Positions 34,001-46,336 of a stretch of DNA of 64,000 bases are shown piece after piece. Position numbers and translations under genes: made by a program. A model generated the notes under the pieces. The model made no database searches and had not been told where the DNA came from. It worked only from the letters and a program-made list of their open reading frames with translations. Source of the stretch: Bryum argenteum (Eukaryota; Streptophyta; Bryopsida; Bryales; Bryaceae); contig CM073329.1 in the NCBI GenBank assembly GCA_037043015.1, positions 4,666,648 to 4,730,647 on the forward strand, written 5' to 3'. The number at the start of each line of letters is the position of its first letter. Positions within the stretch are counted from its first letter, which is position 1.

Positions 34001-37000
34001 AACTATCAACGATGATTGCTCTCGTGGAGCTTTGGAATCTCTTCTAGCTCAGGTACTAATTAAGTGTACTTACCGTGTAGTTTGTGTCATCCTCTATGGT
34101 CTTCCTATAGCAATTCAACTTCTGATAGCATGCATCACTTTTCTTCATTCCACGATATGCCCCGGTTGTTATGAAGATTGGAAACTGAGAAATAAGTATC
34201 TCTCTTTGCAGGTTGCGCCTCAAGAAATTTTGTACGAATTAGGAGGTACAACAATAATTTACATGCTCATTGAAGCATATGATGTTGTGTTTATATATAT
34301 CTTATTTGTGATTCATTTCTTAGATGGAGCCAATTAGTATTCACTCTTGTGGTTGCTGTTGCAGCTATATCTAGTGAGACAATGAAGGTTCTTTCCCATC
34401 GTACTACTCCAGGTAGCATCTTCGAACACTTTCAGCTCATTGTGGTTTCACTTTTTAATGATATTGCTTTGAGTCAGAGTGACTCACCTCATCATTTTTT
34501 ACAGCGCTGCTTCCAGTAATGAAAACGCCTCTGACTGACGAATTTCAAGAGGCGAACCTAGCGATGAAGACGATCAATGATAGAAAGTACTTTCGTTCTG
34601 AGAGTGGCTCAGAAGGTCGAAGAGGCTTATGGCCAGAAGCTCTGGAGACTTTGTACAATAAGCAATTGGCTGCCAGTGCCCTCGGAGCCCTGGTCGCTCA
34701 TTTGACTCGAATAAAAGTGAGATTTTTTCCAGTTCTAGACGTGTCAATTAATATCTCTGTGCTTGTCGCTCATCTTGGCCTTCACAACCTGCTGCCTCAT
34801 CATTCTGCAGCAATAAAATTGAAGGCTTCTTGGATGGATTTTTATGATTACGATGATGTATTGTTTCTGGCCAGGTAAGTGATGAGCTGCTACCGAATGG
34901 CGTTCTTCTCTCTTATGAGGTATTTCGAGGTTCATTAAGATTGGATGGCCAATCTATCGCAAATCTTGAGCTTCTTGAGAACAAGGATGACGGAGGACGA
35001 GCAGGTCAGGCTTTAGTTGAGTAGCCTTTAGCTAGCATATGCTTTGTCTATTCGGATATATGCAATCTGTCTACTACAAACATCATGAAATCAAGGCATA
35101 GTTTTAGGATTTGGTAGTATGGCTACAGCTGCAGGTGATGCGGTCGGTACTAAAAAATCTACTTTTTTAGTTTCACTTATTCAATAATCTCATCAACATA
35201 TGATGTTCTCCTAAGGTCCATGCTGGGTTCTGCTGTGTTTGAGTAACGGGAATTTTAGATGTGGACAATGTTACGTACATGTGAAATGATTCGTGGCTTT
35301 TGGATGTTCTCCTTCAGGTACACTGCTCAATTATTTGGACAGTTGTGTGACCAAGTACGGGAAGCGTATGCTTAGAAGATGGATCTGTCACCCTTTACAA
35401 AACATAGCGGAACTCGATGACCGACTTGATGCAGTGGAGGAGCTCTCTAAGCGTGAGGATATGGCTTGCTCCATAAGGGAAGACTTGCGCGTGCTGCCTG
35501 ACCTGGAAAGATTAGTTGCTCGTGTCAGAGGACTAGCCGGGTCTCCAAACTTAGGAGTTATACCCATGGCTGCTAAGAAAGTGCATCAACGGCGGGTGAG
35601 GAAATTTCTTGTTTCGATCAGGATTACCTTTGATGTGATTAGTGTATCTACAGAATATGATGGCATGGCTTCTTAGCTACGCATTCTATTTGTTATCGTA
35701 CCCTTAGTTCGTTATCATTTTGACAACCGTGATCCATGGTAAAACGCTTTCGAACTATACCATACCATTCTCAATTTCCGAATTTTCTGCATTATTTTAT
35801 ATTTCTTATCACTTTGCGACTTTTATCATGTAGATGAAAACTTTTGGAGAAGCCGTTCTTGCGGTGCGGGGAGCTTTTGAGTTACTACAGAAACTGAAGT
35901 CTTCCGAAGATCGACTTGGCCCTCCTAAAGCACACATTTTGCAGGCTGCACTAGCGTTATGCGACAAAAATGCTGCCTTGGATACCCTCGAAGCTATTGA
36001 CAGTTGCATAGATCGAAGTCCAGGCACCATCAGTCTAAATTTTCCGGTGAGAGCTGATTTCAGTAGCATTCGTAGTGATTTTACTTTACTTCACTACTCG
36101 AGTATCCAACATCCAAATATCATCTTCCGAACGAACTTCTATATTATTTTTCTGATTATTATGCTCGTATGATACTTTCGACCAATTTTCTGCTCATGTT
36201 GCATTTTATTCTGGATACAGGGAGGGGCTACAACCAGTGAAGACGATTGCGACAGCAATGTTATGGAGAAAGAAGCAGAATATCTGACAAAACTCATGCT
36301 TAGTTTCAATGAACACAGTGAGCTTTGGCAGGCGGCAGTGGAGACGCTTGCGCGATTAGATATTCTGATTGGTTTTGCTGCAATTTCAAAAACTGCAGCT
36401 GGGCCTACTTGTCGACCGCAGTTTGTACAGAATAACAAGAGTGGCATTGGAGGTTCTATTCTTGATATTAAAGGCCTCTGGCACCCGTATGCATCTGGTG
36501 GTGATGGAGGGGTAGTTGTTCCCAATGATGTGGAGCTTGGATCAGATGGACAGCATATGTCTGTCAACCCTCGAACGATGCTCTTAACAGGTCCCAACAT
36601 GGGCGGGAAGTCTACATTATTGAGGGCTACGTGCATGGCTGTCATAATGGCTCAGGTACAATCTCAGAGCACATCTTCACTTGCAAGATAGAGATTACGC
36701 ATTGCTAGGAACCTTGACTTATTTCTAATCTCTGAGGTTGTCGTGTGCAGCTGGGCTGTTTTGTGCCTGGAGAGTCGTGCATACTTTCGCCTGTTGATAT
36801 CATCTTCACTCGACTTGGTGCTAGTGACCGTATCATGGAAGGAAAAAGTGAGTATGGATTCCGTGTTGATGCAGCTAACATGAATAATATTCTACCTTAG
36901 TTATAATGAGGTTGCCTCTGCATGCATTCCACATTCGCAAGCTACTGAGACTACTCACTCCAGATCTTGGTGGCTCGTTTGAAATTGATCCATTTCGTAT

Positions 37001-37994
37001 ATGTTGAGAATAAATTCTATACATGCTAACTCTGATCTCATCACTGCCTGTTTTTTTTTCTTTTCCGTCATGCGGCTTTACAGTATTACTTAATTGTGTT
37101 TATGGAGGTTGCTAGAGCTTCTCCTGGCTGTTTCGACAGAGATGCCCAGTCCCACATCCGTCCGGACTACGTATAATTTCTTAATGAACGTTCACCTGAT
37201 GGCAGGCACGTTCATGGTGGAATGTACAGAGGCTGCTTCTGTCTTGAGGCACGCAACCAACAACTCTCTGGTGGTTTTGGATGAGCTTGGTCGTGGAACT
37301 TCGACATTCGATGGTTATGCCATTGCATACGCTGTAAGATAGACTTTTCTTCATAACCGTTACATCCTTTTCCAGTGGTTACAAAGGTTGTCGTCTCACG
37401 AGTCTATATTTATCTCAAGCCTATGAGCATAGTCTAGTTACGAATGATCATTCCCTGGAAATTTAGGTCTTAGTCCCAGTTGTATATAAGATACTACTCT
37501 TCAAACTGTAATTTTGCATCCGGGACCGGTTTCAGGTACTTCGGCACGTTGTTGACACCTTGGATTGCCGGCTACTCTTTGCCACTCATTACCATGCTTT
37601 GACTACCGAGTTTGCATCCCATCCCTCGGTTGGACTTCGGCATATGGCATGTGCTTTGCTAGACTCCGACAAGCAAAGTGGGAAATCTATTGGCGAACAG
37701 GAGATCGTCTTCTTGTACAAACTGAAGGAAGGAGTCTGTCAGCAGAGTTATGGGCTCCAAGTTGCAACTCTTGCGGGGCTTCCGCCGTCAGTCGTTCGCT
37801 CAGCTGAATCTGCAAGTGACCGAATACGAACCAAAGTGTCTGCTGCCTTCGATGCTGCTCTTGTCAAGGAGGGCTTGCCTCACCTGCACATGCAGTGGTT
37901 GCTAGCTCTTGTTGAGGCATTCACCTTTGATGTAGACGACATGATGGAAACGGTCATTTGTATCTGGGAGGAGATGCGCCGATCATCTGTGTGA
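31089..37994 (+). CDS. MSH7: DNA mismatch repair protein MSH7, 18 coding exons, complete
   Basis: Plant-specific MutS homologue that pairs with MSH2 (MutS-gamma) to recognise base mismatches in the nucleus. Exons: 31089-31158, 31457-31616, 31933-32437, 32573-32668, 33080-33135, 33243-33306, 33649-33744, 33903-34052, 34212-34245, 34365-34412, 34505-34716, 34875-35004, 35318-35595, 35834-36046, 36221-36655, 36751-36847, 37206-37333, 37536-37994; all phases agree. The first ATG gives 1,076 aa. The ATG at 31471 gives 1,048 aa and puts the PCNA-binding box QRNLFSFF at residues 3-10, as in Arabidopsis. In that numbering the mismatch-contact F-Y-E is 220-222, Walker [10 protein letters not shown] 800-808, Walker B LVVLDE 875-880, followed by GRGTSTFDG and ATHYH. 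Intron 2 appears to start GC (CCAG, GCAAGA). Intron 6 holds a 57-bp duplication. No PWWP/Tudor domain is present, unlike MSH6. Confidence 0.95.
33362..33475. repeat. 57-bp tandem duplication in MSH7 intron 6
   Basis: Two identical head-to-tail copies of a block beginning ctaatgagcagcgacgtgtc, at 33362-33418 and 33419-33475. They lie wholly within the intron and do not touch splice sites. Identity suggests a recent event or an assembly duplication. Confidence 0.9.
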
Positions 37995-39707
37995 AGAAGG
38001 CGTAGACTCACAGATATCAGGTTTTCTTGTAAGATATATCTGACTCAGGGAAGATGACGGGACATTCTGAGGGTCATTTTGGACTTGCTAGGCTGGTAGT
38101 ATCCCTGAGCTCTTACTGCTCGGTAGAGTCCTCAGAGTTTTCAAATTCCGTTCCCTGCTGCAGACCAACTCCGATACTCTAGTAGGAGCTTAGATGCGAA
38201 AGGATTTAAGGATGTCTGAAATTCCATGGTATGAGCAATTAAAGCTTTTAGAATGTACCTGGACTTTTAGATCAGTATCATGATGCTGGTTGGCGACCTC
38301 GTGCTGGCGGACTACCAACTCAGACTCGGTCTCGTACATATGAGTTAAGTAATATCTGAAATATATGAAATTTTGCACAAGGTTGACTTACCTTGGATGT
38401 TTGAGCTGCTTCTTTTCTCCTTTGGTTATTGGATGTGATGCAATAGTTCGGCATCAGGCATTTTAGCAATTCTCTGGCTGAATCGCAAGTTTTCTTATAT
38501 ACAATCAGTCATGTACAACTTAATCTTTGTTAAGTCATTGAGCTTAATCTTTGTTAACTCTTCCATATTCTTGTGCTCACGCGAGGCCATTGGTGATTGT
38601 GAAGTTGTCATTTGTAACTCAATCTTTTAGTTTGTTTCTGATGCTGTCATCAGCAAGAGAACTGCCGATCCCCTGATTGAAAAGCACTTGGATGAGGCCG
38701 GCATTATGAGCCGGAAAGGTGGGCTTCTTTTGCAGTGCCAGGGATCGAAGGCAGCACCACGTGTCGGGCAAAGTTCGGACCATTGCGCCTTGCTCAACTA
38801 TGCAGAAGTCTGAGGAAGCGGGAGGTCGGTCCTCGTCATTGGAAAGACTGTCTATCCTGCATTCTAAGACCTTAATGTGGCCATCAGAATCAGAATTAAA
38901 GGTTTGCAAAGCATGATGCCACTTGGTGAATGATTCTGACCAATCTCGGTTGGGCTTTCGTTGCAGGGGTTTCATTTGAGATCATGTCGATGAGCAGATG
39001 GTGAGTACTCGTATCTTTGTATGATTTACTTGCTAGTTGTAAGGTGCTAGACCCTTGGAGGCATTGTCAAAGACGGGTCTGGAGCATGCATAAATTGGCA
39101 ATCAGATTTTAGTCTTGACCTGAACGCTTAGAATCCCCCCTTGCAATCTTGCTACGTTACGCTTTTTATCACGTTGAAATGTATGTTCCGTACATGAACG
39201 ATCCGATTGGAGGAATGGTCGACGATGGAAATGTGGCGTACGAATAGATTAAGGCTCAATTGGGAAGGATGACACGATGTCTGGGAATGCCATTAGGGTT
39301 GTGGAAGTGATGGTTGAGTTGTGCTGCTTGCAAGTATCCCACAGTTGAAGCTGGCTCATTGACGGGTAATAAAGCTCACCTAAGTTCTCCCACTCCTGGA
39401 GGATACAAACTCGCAGATGCCACGGTGAGATCTTTCGGCTACAGCATTTATGTAAGGTAGGAGAACCTACAGGTGGGTGCCCCGCAAGCGTGCATGCTAG
39501 AGTCTTGGGCAATGGTTCGTGGCAGCTACCAAGGAGGCACCCCAGAATCCGTGGGGACCTCCCAAGGCCGTTTTTGATAATTTTGAATTCAATTTTGAGG
39601 TCTGCGACCCCAAGTTACCCTTTGAAGCCTACTCCTTGGCATTTAATGTCTATACATCAAAAATTAGGGGGCTCATTACCCCTCCTCCATCCTCCTTGGT
39701 AGCTGCT

Positions 39708-39866
39708 ACGGACGCTTACCCTAGAGTCTTGCTCTTTTGAAGATTTGATCATCTTATAATTACCCTCAATCTTATAATTAACCTCAACGGACGCTTACCC
39801 TAGAGTCTTGCTCTTTTGAAGATTTGATCATCTTATAATTACCCTCAATCTTATAATTAACCTCAA
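39708..39866. repeat. 79-bp tandem duplication
   Basis: A block beginning acggacgcttaccctagagt occurs at 39708-39786 and again at 39787-39865, and looks identical. Each block also contains its own small repeat (atcttataatta twice). Confidence 0.9.
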
Positions 39867-40171
39867 CGTATCCCATGCCTACATGCACTAGAATATGCCT
39901 ACATGCACTAGGGTATGTAGTAGGGTAGAGAAACTTAGTCTTTTCTTCTTGCTAACCACTGAAAAATAGTAAGGCACTAATTCCACCTCTCCAAGTATAG
40001 AGAATTCCTGAAGTGTACAAAAATAGGTGTTCATACCTTGCATAAAATTTGTTTAAACAGATGATCACAGGATCCTCGAAGGTCAGCTTATGAGCTCATA
40101 ACTCCAAATCAGTGTAAAATATCCCAACGAGCCTACGAGCTTTTCTCGGGGAAGAGTAAGGGAGCCCGGTG

Positions 40172-40262
40172 GATTTTAATTTATTGATTGAAATTCTAGG
40201 GGATGTAGTTTATTGACTGAAATTCTAGGGGATGTAGTTTATTGACTGAAATTCTAGGGGAT
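40172..40262. repeat. ~28-bp tandem repeat, three units
   Basis: The unit tttattgactgaaattctagg with ggatgtag is repeated three times, the first with one substitution (gattg). It lies directly beside the right arm of the foldback at 40269-40330. Confidence 0.85.
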
Positions 40263-40649
40263 TGTCTCAAGGGTAATTTGGGGCCGCAGGCTCCATGTCC
40301 GAATTCAAGAACCCAAAAAACGGCCCTGGGTCGTGCAAATCGAAATTGACAGGTTGGCTGGTGGAGCTCCGGGGAAAGAGAACATAGCGAACCCGTAACT
40401 TGCGGTTGCATGTTTCCGTTCGTTTGAATGCTTTTCTCGTCACAAGGATGTTGGCCATCTGTGTCTCAGGCCTGCAGCTCTTCTCGACCTCACCGGTGTG
40501 ATAGCTCTTCCTCCATTATCTTTGCTGCGGTTTGCAGGTTTTTTAATTATTGCATGTACTTGTGAGTGAATGATTTGATAAGCACAGTGGGTACTTGATG
40601 CATTTTGTGCAGGAACTGGGCTCCAGCATGTGAGAAATAGGCGGTGTAA

Positions 40650-41012
40650 GGGCCCATTCCCATGTGAAACCCGTCCCCTTAAAATTGAGCTGGTCTTCAA
40701 AAAGCAGGACATTCCCATGTAATCCAACCTGCAAATAGTTTTACAGGAAGGTAATATTGCACGGGCTTCCCAAATGTTGGTGGCAGGCCCTTAAAATTAT
40801 TTTAGAACCTGTAATACAAATTTGGAGGCTTTGTCCTCTTGTCTCTACCTTTTTGAGGATGAATAGTGCTTTCTCAAATGAAGAACCACTATTCCCTCAA
40901 GAGGATGCTCAAATCTTGGATTCTAGTGGAAGGCATGTGAATGGCCCTACATATTCTTCCCTTGGTAGAGGCCATGATTTTTCACGGGCGGGTCTCACAT
41001 GGAAACGGGCCC
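40650..41012. mobile_element. Short MITE-like element with ~28-bp inverted ends
   Basis: Arm 40650-40678 (gggcccattcccatgtgaaa, cccgtcccc) is close to the reverse complement of 40985-41012 (gggcgggtctcacatggaaa, cgggccc). The interval of about 360 bp has no convincing coding content. Confidence 0.45.
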
Positions 41013-42768
41013 TAACCAATTTGTGCAGTGAGAGTCTTGCCAGTTTACAGTAGTTGATGATAGCAACTGTTCTAACTTAATAGACCACAGCCATGCTCAT
41101 CACGCGGAAGTCCTTGAGCAACGTACGAACCGTCTGTGCGTCTCCACGTCCCTACGACACGCTTGGCCATCAATGAATTCGTGCACTGCATGTAGCAGCT
41201 GAAGTACCATCATCGCTTTTGCGCTTCTTAACTTCCCATACTCGCAGTAATCAACCTCATCAGCCTGACGCAGATTAGAATTTTAAAAGAGGTTGTCGCG
41301 GAACCAGGCGATGATGAGGAAGAATTTCTGCAACTAAGACAGCACCATATCGTCCTCAGTTGAACTTATCCTGATTTTCGTTACTTTCGTACGAGTGGAG
41401 TTAAACCGTCCAGGTGGGAATAAATCATGCCCTGCACTCTCTTATCGTCTGCCTATATACATTTTCCTGCATTAGATCTCCCAGTTGCAGGGTAATTAAG
41501 GAAGAAAGCTTAGATCCCAGTACATTTGAACTTCAGAGTTCCTCACATGCAGGACTGCTTTTCAGTATCTTCCTCGATTTCCGCTCCTCGTTGACAATTT
41601 CTCAATATTGATGGGCGTGATCACCAAGGCCAACGGAAACGGGACCTTATTGGAGGTTTTCTTTTCAACAGCCGAGGCATGAGGAGAGACTCTCAGTTGT
41701 GTATGAGATCCGTATCCAGCACAGTGGTAAGGAAACAGAATCGCCATTCTCAGCGTTAATCATGCTTTACATTGTGAGTGGCACTTCGTTGATGAAAATC
41801 CAACGTTTACAGGCGAGAGTGCTCTTAAAACTGCGGCTTCCAAGTACGTGCATGGCCTAAGACCGACAATAATGACTTCAAGAGTCATCTAATTACGTGA
41901 AACCCTATGAAAGAAGGCTACCCCTACAAAAAAACGCATATCCAGTAGGAGAAGGCTCACACGTTTCTCATGCTCTTCAAAATCAATACTTCTGTGAAAC
42001 TCTGATGGCTTACATCATAATATGAAGTTGGTTCGTGGCCAGATATCAGGATAGTGCAAAAGCGCTAATATGTGTTTCCTAACATTTCCTGAAAACACGG
42101 CAACCGCGTACAGATAGAGGCGCTCGTCTCTCCCCAACAATAAACACGAGCAAGAGACAAAGGAAATTACCCTGTACAAGTTACAACCAAAGGTTAGGGT
42201 TGTGTGGGGAGCACATAGGGTTTACACCTGGTGGCCTACTGAAACAGAGGGGGCCATAGCAGCCAGCCAGCAGCAGCAGAACGGAAAATGAATTTAAGCG
42301 AGGGTATCGTGAGACATCGTACTAGCAGTGTCTCGGAATGGAGAAGACAGGAATCAATAATCCAGTCCAAGACATTGCTTGTACCGTGTCTGACGTCCCA
42401 GTAAACGAATCTCCAAGGCAGCAGCAACCCGCATACTAACAGCGAGAGCTCTGCTGTTGTTGTTCTAACAAAAAAATGGGAGGAGAGCGAGCGTGTGTGT
42501 GTGTATGTAGGAGCGAGCAATGCGGTGGAGATAGAATGGTGGGAACTGCTTTTTCCTATCCAAGCGGGTGGGGTTTGAATCGTTAGATCGCATTGCAATC
42601 AGACACCAGTGGTCATTGGATGTACTATAAACGACCTACTCTTTCTCGCTTGTTGGTCAGTACAGTATCATCCTGACAGCCAAGCCGGGCAGGAATTATG
42701 CCACCAAGGAAGGGTCAGTCGTGGCTCAAGAGCACCTTCAGAAGCCGGTCTGCCTGTGGTGGACCTGT

Positions 42769-42896
42769 GATGTGGTGGTATAAAGTAAAAAGGCTCCAGA
42801 AAGCTACTTTTATTCTCTTGACTTTGTGAGGGACCCTGTGGATGTGGTGGTACGAAGTAAGGAGGCTCCAGAAAGCTACTTTCATTCTCCTTGACC
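42769..42896. repeat. ~70-bp imperfect tandem duplication
   Basis: Two diverged copies of a block with gatgtggtggta, aggctccagaaagctacttt and attctc lie side by side. The reverse strand is open through both (KVAFWSL twice), but nothing else supports a gene. Confidence 0.7.
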
Positions 42897-44354
42897 TGGT
42901 TTGTTGGTTTTGTGGAAACAATCGCCCACGAGCCATGATTCTTGGGATTTGTGGGAGAAAGTGGAAGTCACGGACCAGGATTCATGGGATTTGTGAGACT
43001 ATGTCACTCTTCCGACGCTGATTAGACTTTGAGCTTCAGTGCCTTGGTTTAGGCTTGAGGTAAAAGAAGGCGGTTATAAGGAGAAGTAAAATACCTTTCA
43101 TTGGTGATCATTGTGCATGTAAATAAGTTGTGCATGCAATGAATTAAGTTGTGCATTTAAATAAGTGATCATTGTGCATGTAAACTAAAGGAAATGTGGC
43201 ATTCGTTTGTAGGTTACAAGTTTAAAACCTACATGGCACAAGAATCACATAGTAGGAAAATTTAACTGGTAGGAAGATTTTAGTTGTTATCTTTAGCTTC
43301 TAATGTGTATGAGGTTTGAATCACAGAGTGTACGTCTTGAGGTGCACCAATTGCACTAACTCAAGAAAAGTCCATAAATGATGATTCCACTTTCATTTGG
43401 CACATTTTCTAGAATTAATTCCAATGATTACTTAGCTACGAGCTTGATAGTCTGAAATGTGTAACTTTCTATATAAAATCACAAGACCTTTGAAGTTTGT
43501 TATGCATAATGCAAGAAAAGCAACAATTGTTCCACTTTAGATTGTTACACATGATGTGTTTATATGATGCAAATATATTGCTACTACTATCTTTTTGCCA
43601 ACATTTTATCGAGAAATCTTATGAAGTTGAGTATGTGCATACGAAGTTTTATAGACTTTGTTACACTTTTCAATCTTCATGCAAATCCTCTCGAGAGGAA
43701 GGTATAGCAACATCAAGAATGTAAGATATGGTAATTATATGTAATTTGGAACATCAGGTTTGAAAGAGAATCAAAACGATATCAAGGTGTTTTTATGAGT
43801 TTGTGAAATTTTGACAAATATTTCTCTCAAAGTTCCCAAATCTTGATTTATGACAAACTCCAAAATGAAGACGATATAAACTAGTAAAAGCTATGGAACC
43901 CACCTCATACTATCACTCTAAAAGTTGAAATATGCCCTTGGAGAATGTATAATATTTCAAAATTGGGTCACTTAGGCAATGTGATCAAGAATATGGTTAA
44001 TGCTTACCACCTAAAACCATATTCTACAAAGGCTTTGAAAGTGTTTGGTTGGCCCGGTTAGCCCTTAGACTAATTCTTTAAATCATACCTAAATTATAAG
44101 CACTCTTTCTATACGATTAATTCCCCAAGAAGCTCATTCAATTCCCCACATTCACAAAATAAACCACAAAAAATCCACAAAATACCTGCGAAGTAGAACT
44201 TGAAATTTGATCCTCCACACATGGTTAAATCTCAAGGTTCCGTTTTGGGTTGTGGGACCTTTAGGGGTCAAGAACAAGATAGCACTTCACTCAAAATGAT
44301 CCGCTTTGATATTCGTACCATTGAAACATTCAAAAATCATTGGCTCATACTTTC

Positions 44355-45020
44355 CTATCCAATGACCACCTTGGTATCATCGAGCCATTTGTACTCAGGA
44401 ACTTCGAGATTACGAGGAGCGGGCCCCTTGCGAATCCGCCCCGAGATATCATAGTGAGAGCCATGACATGGGCAGAACCAACCACCATAGTCCCCGGCTC
44501 CCGGAAGAGGCACACATCCGAGATGAGTACATACGCCAACGACAATGAGGTATGTAGGATTCGACGCACGCGAAGCATCAGTTTGAGGATCGCGAAGCTC
44601 GGACATGTTCACGGAATTAGCGAGCTTGATGTCGTCCTCCGTGCGGTTCCGCACAAACACCGGCTTCCCTCGCCATTTCACAGTGATCGTATTGCCTGGT
44701 TCGATGTTGCCCACATCCATCTCCAAGGACGCCATGGCCAACACGTCTTTGCTCGCGGACATGGACAAAATGACCTTGCATAGAAACAGTCGTAAGCCCG
44801 CGGTAAGAAAGAAGCGCCCGAATGTGAGTATAAAGTATGTGAACGCCCTTTTACTCGGGTCGCCCGGTGGGTGCCGATCCATGCACGACTCATCATATGT
44901 GATTTGGTTGGTTGGGTTTTTCAATGCTACTACAGTAGCTGGTAATTCTCCGGAATTTGATAAGTCATGGGCAAGACCTGCATATTGCCACACCCAAGGT
45001 TGTCAAATTTCCACATCAAC

Positions 45021-45055
<35 letters not shown>

Positions 45056-46336
45056 TACATTGGTGGAACCCTATCGTAAATCTCCCCTCGTACTCTCAAT
45101 TATGGGATTGAGCACCAAATAATACAAAGGATTAATTGCTTTGTGCCCTTCCATTAATTTGTAGTTGAAGTATGCACATGATGGCTCTTGTCTACAACAT
45201 GGAGAAATGAATTGCAATTCTGACACCAGACTCAAAACTACCGTTTGGCACCTCTTGGCACTGTCAAAATATCCTCAAAAAGCACTTATATCTTTGTACT
45301 CAGAAAAAACTATAATAACTGGGGAAACATTTAATGCACTAGGAATTCAGATCGATTGAATCATAATCCCTCCTCATGAGTACTTTTTTATGTCAAGGTA
45401 GAAGCACCTACTAGCAACCATGCATGTAGAAATAATCAAATAAAGTTGAAATGTAAGAACTTTGCTAACAACAAGAATACAATAAGGGGAATTTTCATAT
45501 GAGGGAACATCCTTGTAAAATATTTTCAAAATGGGAAGGATTGCGAACTTAAATTTAAAGTTTATTTTTTCATCACTAATAAACACATTAAAGCTAACAT
45601 GAAGAAGATTGGCATCTCAATGTATTGAAGCTAACATTTAGCTTCATCTTCATACTTTTAAAGCAACAAAGGGACGTCATTCCTTCCCCTCTTTGCAAAT
45701 ATTCGAAGGTTATTCCCCTACATGAAAATACTTCACAAAAATGTTCTTGTGTATGAAAAGTCCCCATTACATTTATGTTACAATGGCAACAAAAATTACG
45801 ACTCTAAAGATTTTTTCCAAAAGCGATAAAATTTTAAATATAAACTTGAGCCGATTTGTGTAAATTTTTTTTGGGTGAGCGTACATTATTTTTGAAAGAT
45901 AAGGATCTTCTGATATGATATTACAAATGATTCAGATTTTGACATACATAATGATACTTGGCAATTTGTAATATCATATCAATATCACCATTTTAATGGT
46001 ATTGCCCCCAACGACGAAGGGATTGCAGAAATAAAGGTCCCCACAAAGAGGGCAAGATGGAAAGATGGAAAGATGAGCTTGGAGATGGAAAGATGAGCTT
46101 GTGATTGTGAAGTTACCGCGACTGAAGGTAGCTCGCCAACCATTCGAGAAAAGAGCGCCATTAGGGTTTAGCCGATTCCGTTGCAGCAGCAGCAAATCCA
46201 CACTCGGGCGAGGAGGAGAAGAATCCATGTCCATGAGAGGCGTCTGTTGCAGCAGCGGCACTGCAATGGGATGATGCGAGTAAAAGCGGGGGCGGAGGAG
46301 CACGCCAGGCATTCGTCTGCTTATTGCTCTCAACAT
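44355..46336 (-). CDS. Mitochondrial Rieske iron-sulfur protein (complex III), 2 exons
   Basis: Rieske subunit of ubiquinol-cytochrome c reductase, which carries electrons from ubiquinol to cytochrome c1 at the inner mitochondrial membrane. Exon 1 is 46336-46117 (phase 1, donor CGCG then GTAACT) and exon 2 is 44977-44355 (acceptor TATGCAG); the total is 280 aa. Exon 1 starts [20 protein letters not shown], an Arg-rich presequence like that of Arabidopsis UCR1. Exon 2 holds [18 protein letters not shown]-like [11 protein letters not shown], a membrane anchor, [15 protein letters not shown], and cluster box 1 CTHLGC (C223, H225, C228) and box 2 CPCHGS (C242, C244, H245). It ends at the expected VVIG. 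All four cluster ligands and both disulfide Cys are present. The ~1.14-kb intron contains a 30-nt T tract on the coding strand. It looks functional. Confidence 0.95.
45024..45053. repeat. 30-nt homopolymer A tract in Rieske intron
   Basis: An uninterrupted run of A on the plus strand is T on the coding strand, 47 nt upstream of the intron's 3' splice site. It may act as an unusually long pyrimidine tract or be the tail of an old retroelement. Confidence 0.9.

Larger units (their letters stand above)
39559..40330. mobile_element. MITE-like foldback: ~62-bp inverted repeats
   Basis: The left arm 39559-39622 (ccaaggccgtttttgat to ccccaagttaccc) is an imperfect reverse complement of 40269-40330 (gggtaatttggggccgcagg to ccgaattcaag and cggccctggg). 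Two tandem duplications sit between the arms. There is no transposase frame. A decayed non-autonomous element is the simplest reading. Confidence 0.45.
37995..44354. other. Intergenic DNA right of MSH7 (no gene recognised)
   Basis: About 6.3 kb. The first ~200 bp is probably the MSH7 3'UTR. A coding-like run on the plus strand at about 38632-38720 (VSDAVISKRTADPLIEKHLDE) follows a TAG acceptor and ends near GTGGGC, but no family is recognised. Other content is listed separately: inverted repeats, tandem duplications and a short GT microsatellite near 42495. From 43000 to 44350 the DNA is AT-rich and featureless. Confidence 0.4.

Noticed and set aside
42236..42598. 120-codon minus-strand frame
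   Set aside because: No domain, no splice logic and no supporting neighbour. It includes a microsatellite (gtgtgtgtgtgt near 42495).
44340..44783. Plus-strand open frames opposite the Rieske gene
   Set aside because: Mirror frames of a strongly conserved minus-strand gene.
45024..45053. Poly-A as the tail of a processed Rieske retrocopy
   Set aside because: The run is on the wrong side: upstream of exon 2 on the coding strand and inside an intron. Exon 1 with a correct donor exists at 46117-46336, so the gene is a normal intron-containing gene.
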